Positions 6,043 to 9,890 of a DNA stretch of 9,890 nt are shown piece after piece. The DNA is from Pseudomonadota bacterium (GTDB lineage: Bacteria; Pseudomonadota; Gammaproteobacteria; Xanthomonadales; Xanthomonadaceae), in contig JAEWAG010000421.1 in the NCBI GenBank assembly GCA_023391775.1, forward strand, positions 1 through 9,890. The letters are read 5' to 3'. Under the pieces are notes generated by a model. That model was not told the DNA's origin. It was given only the letters and a program-made list of their open reading frames with translations, and ran no database searches. Both the position numbers and the translations under genes were made by a program. Every line of letters starts with the position of its first letter. Within the stretch, counting starts at the first letter, position 1.

Positions 6043-7962
6043 ATGTCGGTATCGTCCGGCGATCCCGCCCTGCTCAAGGCGCAGTACCGGGCCTCGTCCG
6101 GACAGCTGCCGCTGATGTACCTGCTGATCGCGGCCAACACCTGGCTGCTGGCGCTGACGCACCTCGGCCACGCCCCGCTGTGGCTGAGCCTGGGCGGGCC
6201 GCTGCTGCTGACTCCGGTCTGCGTGGTGCGCTCGCTCCAGTGGGCCCGTGCCCGGCGCGGGCCGCCGGACCTGGAGCGGGCCCGCCAGGCCCTGGCCTGG
6301 ACCGGCCGCCTGGCCCTGCCGATGGGCCTGGCGTTCACCCTGTGGCCGCTGGCCCTGTTTCCCTACGGCGACCCCTACACCCGCTCGCATGTGGCCTTCT
6401 TCATGGTCAGCACCGGGCTGGTCACCCCGCTGTGCATGATGCACGTGCGCCCGGCGATGCTGGCCGTGGCGATCCTGGTCAACGGCGGCTTCGTGCTGTT
6501 CTTCGCCTTCACCGGCCAGCCGACCTTCCTGGCCATGGCCATCAGCGTGGTGCTGATGACCTTCACCCTCGTCACCACCCTGCTGGGCCAGTACCGGCGA
6601 TTCACCGACCTGGTGGGCGCACGCCTGCGCGCCGAGGGCCTGGGCGCGGAGAACCTGCGCCTGGCCAACCTCGACAGCCTCACCCGCCTGCCCAACCGCC
6701 GCGCCTTCTTCGGCTCGCTGGCGCAGGCGTGCGAGCGCGCCGACGCGCGCGGCACCCGCCTGGCGGTAGGCATCATCGACCTGGACGGATTCAAGCCGGT
6801 CAACGACCTGCACGGCCATGCCGCCGGCGACCGCCTGCTCAAGCACGTGGGCCGGCGCCTGGCGGAGCTGGCCGATGCCCGCATCCACCTGGCCCGGCTG
6901 GGCGGCGACGAGTTCGCGATGATCGCCGAGGACCTGGGCGAGGACGCCGACTACGTGGCCTTCGCCCGGCGTGTGTGCGCGCAGCTGCGCGCGCCGTTCC
7001 AGTTGCACGACCTGTCACTGCAGGTCACCGCGACCATGGGGCTGGTGCTGTACCCGGACCTGGCGCGGCATGCCGAGGACCTGTACGAGCGCGCCGACTA
7101 CGCCCTGTACCACGGCAAGCGCCAGCACCGCGGCGGGGTGAGCCTGTTCTCCACCGGCCACCACCGGCGCATCCAGCACGAATCGGCGATCGAGCAGGCC
7201 CTGCGCAACGCCGGCCTGGAAGCGCAGCTGTCGCTGGCCTTCCAGCCGATCATCTGCCTGGAAACCGGCAGGCCGCTGGCGTTCGAGGCGCTGGCGCGCT
7301 GGTCGCACCCGACCCTGGGCCAGATCTCCCCGGCGGACTTCATCCCGGTGGCCGAGCGCGCCGGCCTGGTCCACGGCCTGACCCGCACCCTGCTGGGCAA
7401 GGCGCTGGCCGAGGCCGCACGCTGGCCGGAGGAGATCGGCCTGTCGTTCAACCTGTCCATGCACGACCTCGGCTCCAGTGAGGACCTGGCGCGCCTGCTG
7501 GAGCTGATCGTACGCAGCGGCGTGCACCCGGCGCGGATCGACATGGAGGTGACCGAGACGGCCGTGTTCAGCGACACCGTGCAGCTGCAGCGCGCGGCCG
7601 GCCAGCTGCGCGGGCTCGGCTGCGGCGTGTCGCTGGACGACTTCGGCACCGGCTTCTCCAGCCTCAGCCAGCTGCTGGCGTTGCCGCTGACCAAGATCAA
7701 GATCGACCGCCGCTTCGTCGCCGGGATCGAGGACAAGCCCACCAGCATGAAGATCGTGCGCTCACTGCTGACCCTCAGCCGCGACATGGAGCTGGGCTGC
7801 GTGATCGAGGGCGTGGAGAACGAGGCCGAACTGGCGGTGCTGCGCGAGCTGGGCGGAAACCTGATGCAGGGCTACCTGTTCGCCCGCCCGATGCCGGCCG
7901 AGGCCGTGCCCGGATGGCTGGCACGCAGCGGCAACCTGTCGCACCGGTTCGCCGCCAGCTGA
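6043..7962 (+). CDS. Membrane GGDEF-EAL cyclic-di-GMP enzyme
   Basis: Bifunctional-looking diguanylate cyclase/phosphodiesterase of 639 residues (652 from the TTG at 6004) that should make and/or break c-di-GMP at the inner membrane. Residues about 22-182 form five or six hydrophobic helices, a sensor domain I cannot assign to a named family. The GGDEF domain (about 205-365) has [33 protein letters not shown] (247-264) and an intact GGDEF (287-291). The inhibitory I-site (RxxD before GGDEF) is lost: those positions are D278 and I281. The EAL domain (about 380-630) keeps the full metal and catalytic set: E415 in FEALARW, N470, E502, D532-D533 in [10 protein letters not shown]553, E589 and Q609 in MQGYLFARP. 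Both activities are therefore possible; which dominates cannot be read from sequence. The gene is divergent from folE and stands alone, followed by a 274-nt gap. Confidence 0.93.
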   Translation: MSVSSGDPALLKAQYRASSGQLPLMYLLIAANTWLLALTHLGHAPLWLSLGGPLLLTPVCVVRSLQWARARRGPPDLERARQALAWTGRLALPMGLAFTLWPLALFPYGDPYTRSHVAFFMVSTGLVTPLCMMHVRPAMLAVAILVNGGFVLFFAFTGQPTFLAMAISVVLMTFTLVTTLLGQYRRFTDLVGARLRAEGLGAENLRLANLDSLTRLPNRRAFFGSLAQACERADARGTRLAVGIIDLDGFKPVNDLHGHAAGDRLLKHVGRRLAELADARIHLARLGGDEFAMIAEDLGEDADYVAFARRVCAQLRAPFQLHDLSLQVTATMGLVLYPDLARHAEDLYERADYALYHGKRQHRGGVSLFSTGHHRRIQHESAIEQALRNAGLEAQLSLAFQPIICLETGRPLAFEALARWSHPTLGQISPADFIPVAERAGLVHGLTRTLLGKALAEAARWPEEIGLSFNLSMHDLGSSEDLARLLELIVRSGVHPARIDMEVTETAVFSDTVQLQRAAGQLRGLGCGVSLDDFGTGFSSLSQLLALPLTKIKIDRRFVAGIEDKPTSMKIVRSLLTLSRDMELGCVIEGVENEAELAVLRELGGNLMQGYLFARPMPAEAVPGWLARSGNLSHRFAAS

Positions 7963-8236
7963 GGGCCGGCGCGCGATCACCATGCGCTCGCGGTGGCCGG
8001 CGCTTGCCGGTGCGCAGGCGGCGCGCACTGCAACGCACACCCAGCCCATGCCCGGCCCCGCGGGAGCACGCCTGGGACGGGATTTTCCTGTCGGCTTCCT
8101 CCCGCCTCCGCACAGCCGCGCCACGCCGCGGATACGCTCCACGCCCCCCTCGGCAGCGATGGGTGACCATGCGCACGGTACGGCCCGGTACCCGCTGGCG
8201 CAGAATGCGGCGATCCCACCCGCTGGAGAGTTCCAC
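7963..8236 (+). other. Intergenic gap, GGDEF-EAL gene to DUF885 gene
   Basis: No gene is supported in this 274-nt gap; open frames crossing it are shadows. Two small hairpins are visible. One is CCGGC-GCTT-GCCGG at about 7997-8010. The other, at 8076-8092, is GACGGGA-TTT-TCCTGTC: 7 bp with one G-U pair. Neither is followed by a T-run. CAGAAT at 8201-8206, 30 nt before the DUF885 GTG, matches a -10 at 4 of 6 positions but has no good -35. The terminator and promoter here remain unlocated. Confidence 0.4.
8225..8230 (+). promoter_or_regulatory. Ribosome binding site fixing the DUF885 GTG start
   Basis: GGAGAG lies 6 nt before the GTG at 8237-8239. It decides the start, because no ATG is available before the signal peptide and the lipobox falls at the proper distance from this GTG. 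Confidence 0.7.
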
Positions 8237-9890
8237 GTGCGACCCGTGATTGCCCGCAGCACCCTCGCCATCGCCCTGGCGCTTGCCCTTCCGCTGGCCC
8301 TGTCCGCCTGCAAGGGCGGGGAGACCACCGGCAATGCCGCCACCGGCCAGGCCGCTGCCCCCGACGTGGAACAGGTCAGGGCCGAAAGCGAGCGCCTCAA
8401 CGCCTGGTTCGACGCCAAGTACGAGGAGCAGCTGCAGTTCAGCCCGATCCAGCTGACCTTCCTCGGCCGCAAGGAGCTGTACGACCAGATCGACGACATG
8501 TCCGAAGCCGGCACGCAGCGCCAGCTGCAGTGGCTGGAAGCGTCGGTGCGCGAGATGGAGTCGCAGTTCGACTACCAGAAGCTGGACCCGGAGACACGCC
8601 TGTCCTGGGACCTGTGGAAGAAGCAGTACGAGAGCGCGCGTGACGGCATGCCGTTCCTCGCCCACGGCTATCCGTTCGAGCAGATGGGCGGCATGCAGAG
8701 CCAGGCCCCGACCTTCCTGATCAGCTTCCACAAGGTCGAGGACGAGCAGGACTACCTGGCCTACATCAGCCGCCTGCAGAAGCTGGGCGGTGCCTTCGAC
8801 CAGCTGCTGGAGCGCGCCCGCGCCTCGGCCGCCGCCGGCATCCTCCCGCCGCGCTTCGCCCTGGAAGGCGTGATCGACCAGTCGCGCAAGGTGATCACCG
8901 GCGCGCCGTTCGACGGCGGCGCGGACAGCGCACTGTGGGCCGATGCCCAGGCCAAGGCCGACGCGCTGGTCAAGGACGGCAGGATCCAAGCCGCCCGCGC
9001 CGACGAGCTCAAGGACCAGGCGCGCGCCGCGCTGGTGGATTCACTCAAGCCGGCCTACGAGCGGGTGATCGCCTTCGCCGAAGGCGAGCTGCCGAACGCG
9101 CGGGTCAATTCCACCGGCGTGGGCCAGACCCATCCGGACGGCGCCGCGTTCTATGCCGCCCAGCTCAAGCGCCACACCTCCACCGACATGACCGCCGACC
9201 AGATCCACGAACTGGGCCTGTCCGAGGTCGCGCGCCTGCGCGGTGAGCTGGAGCAGGTGCAGCAGCAGCTGGGCATCCAGGGCGACCTGCAGGCGTTCTT
9301 CAAGCAGGTGCAGGCCGACCCCAGGCGCCTGTACCCGAACACCGACGCCGGCCGCCAGGCCTACATCGACGACGCCACCGCCAAGATCGAGAACATCAAG
9401 CAGCACCTGCCGGCGTACTTCGGCCTGCTGCCCAAGGCCGACCTGGTGGTCAAGCGCGTGGAGGCCTTCCGCGAGCAGGACGGCGCCGCCCAGCACTACT
9501 ACCCGGGCACCCCGGACGGCTCGCGCCCCGGCATCTACTACGCGCACCTGTCGGACATGAACGCCATGCCGAAGACCGAGCTGGAGGTGATCGCGTACCA
9601 CGAGGGCCTGCCGGGCCACCACATGCAGATCTCCATCGCCCAGGAGCTGACCGGCGTGCCGAAGTTCCGCACGCAGATGTTCGACACCGCCTATACCGAG
9701 GGCTGGGGCCTGTATTCGGAATGGCTGGCCAAGGAGATGCCGGGCACCTACGAGGATCCGTATTCCGAGTACGGCCGGCTGATGTCGGAGATGTGGCGCG
9801 CGATCCGCCTGGTGGTGGACACCGGCATGCACGCCAAGGGCTGGACCGAGCAGCAGGCGGTGGACTACTTCCGCGCCAACAGCTCGGTGC
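8237..9890 (+). CDS. DUF885-family putative metallohydrolase lipoprotein, C-terminus missing
   Basis: The first 551 residues of a DUF885 (COG4805) protein that continues past the right edge; the family usually has about 580-610 residues, so some 40-60 are missing. The N-terminus is a lipoprotein signal: basic MRPVIARS, a hydrophobic Ala/Leu core, then the lipobox LSAC with C25 as the acylated residue. Position +2 is Lys, not Asp, so outer-membrane sorting by Lol is expected. A Gly/Ala/Thr-rich linker (26-42) leads into the helical DUF885 domain. The likely metal site is HEGLPGHH (455-462), followed by EGWGLYSE (from E488) and DTGMHAKGWT near the end. These resemble gluzincin-type peptidases in which two His and a downstream Glu hold zinc, so a periplasm-facing peptidase is a fair inference. 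No substrate is known to me. The reading frame is unbroken from the GTG to the window end. Confidence 0.9.
   Translation, partial: MRPVIARSTLAIALALALPLALSACKGGETTGNAATGQAAAPDVEQVRAESERLNAWFDAKYEEQLQFSPIQLTFLGRKELYDQIDDMSEAGTQRQLQWLEASVREMESQFDYQKLDPETRLSWDLWKKQYESARDGMPFLAHGYPFEQMGGMQSQAPTFLISFHKVEDEQDYLAYISRLQKLGGAFDQLLERARASAAAGILPPRFALEGVIDQSRKVITGAPFDGGADSALWADAQAKADALVKDGRIQAARADELKDQARAALVDSLKPAYERVIAFAEGELPNARVNSTGVGQTHPDGAAFYAAQLKRHTSTDMTADQIHELGLSEVARLRGELEQVQQQLGIQGDLQAFFKQVQADPRRLYPNTDAGRQAYIDDATAKIENIKQHLPAYFGLLPKADLVVKRVEAFREQDGAAQHYYPGTPDGSRPGIYYAHLSDMNAMPKTELEVIAYHEGLPGHHMQISIAQELTGVPKFRTQMFDTAYTEGWGLYSEWLAKEMPGTYEDPYSEYGRLMSEMWRAIRLVVDTGMHAKGWTEQQAVDYFRANSSV

Noticed and set aside
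5961..7481. A 506-codon plus-strand frame inside the GGDEF-EAL gene
   Set aside because: It is a low-complexity Gly/Arg/Pro/Ala shadow. The overlapping frame carries the full GGDEF and EAL motifs.
8076..8092. Hairpin GACGGGA-TTT-TCCTGTC as a terminator of the GGDEF-EAL gene
   Set aside because: The stem is 7 bp including a G-U pair, no U-run follows, and it lies 114 nt past the stop codon. It is mentioned in the gap entry but not called a terminator.
7775..8989. Long minus-strand open frames crossing the intergenic gap and the DUF885 gene
   Set aside because: They are rich in His/Gln/Val/Leu/Arg from antisense reading of GC-biased codons, have no recognisable domain, and oppose a clear lipoprotein gene with a good ribosome binding site.
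1..9890. Search by eye for CRISPR arrays, insertion sequences, tRNA or rRNA genes, phage genes, toxin-antitoxin pairs and direct long repeats
   Set aside because: None was found. Short repeats of GCCGGC and GGCGCC are what the base composition predicts. No shift in composition suggests an island.

Overview
The window is very GC-rich (roughly 70% by eye) and dense with genes. Codon third positions are almost all G or C, so long antisense and frame-shifted shadow ORFs cover most of it. The protein set points to a gammaproteobacterium of the Xanthomonadaceae/Lysobacteraceae type (Stenotrophomonas, Lysobacter, Luteimonas or Pseudoxanthomonas): an egtB-egtD pair, folE next to a YchJ-like gene, a membrane GGDEF-EAL protein and a DUF885 lipoprotein. 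This placement is inferred from protein flavour and composition; no marker gene in the window proves it.

Layout. Seven genes run leftward. In transcription order they are folE (5833-5240), a ychJ-like SEC-C gene (5238-4846), egtB (4771-3476), egtD (3479-2487), a D-hexose-6-phosphate mutarotase gene (2397-1456), an mltB-type lytic transglycosylase (1372-158), and the first 52 codons of a TetA-like MFS transporter that leaves the window at base 1. Three junctions are tight enough for translational coupling: folE/ychJ (1-nt gap), egtB/egtD (4-nt overlap, TTGA) and mltB/MFS (1-nt overlap, TAATG). The other gaps are 74-90 nt and carry candidate hairpins or promoter elements, so the run is probably three or four transcription units. 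To the right, two genes point rightward: a membrane-bound GGDEF-EAL protein (6043-7962), divergent from folE, and a DUF885-family lipoprotein (8237 to the window end, C-terminus missing).

How the genes work together. EgtD trimethylates histidine to hercynine and EgtB adds sulfur to it, so the pair is the core of ergothioneine (thiol antioxidant) synthesis. The sulfur-donor enzymes (egtA, egtC) and the PLP lyase (egtE) are not in the window. EgtB carries an adjacent Tyr-Tyr pair like that of cysteine-pathway or 'type II' EgtBs rather than looking mycobacterial. FolE starts tetrahydrofolate/pterin synthesis. The mutarotase and MltB are housekeeping carbohydrate and cell-wall enzymes. The GGDEF-EAL protein keeps both catalytic motif sets and has lost the inhibitory I-site.

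I found no mobile element, CRISPR array, rRNA, tRNA or obvious foreign island. The window looks like ordinary core chromosome. The points worth a second look are start-codon and coupling details, a possible FliA-type promoter before the GGDEF-EAL gene, the EgtB subtype and the uncharacterised DUF885 lipoprotein. I do not see convincing evidence of a new multi-gene system.
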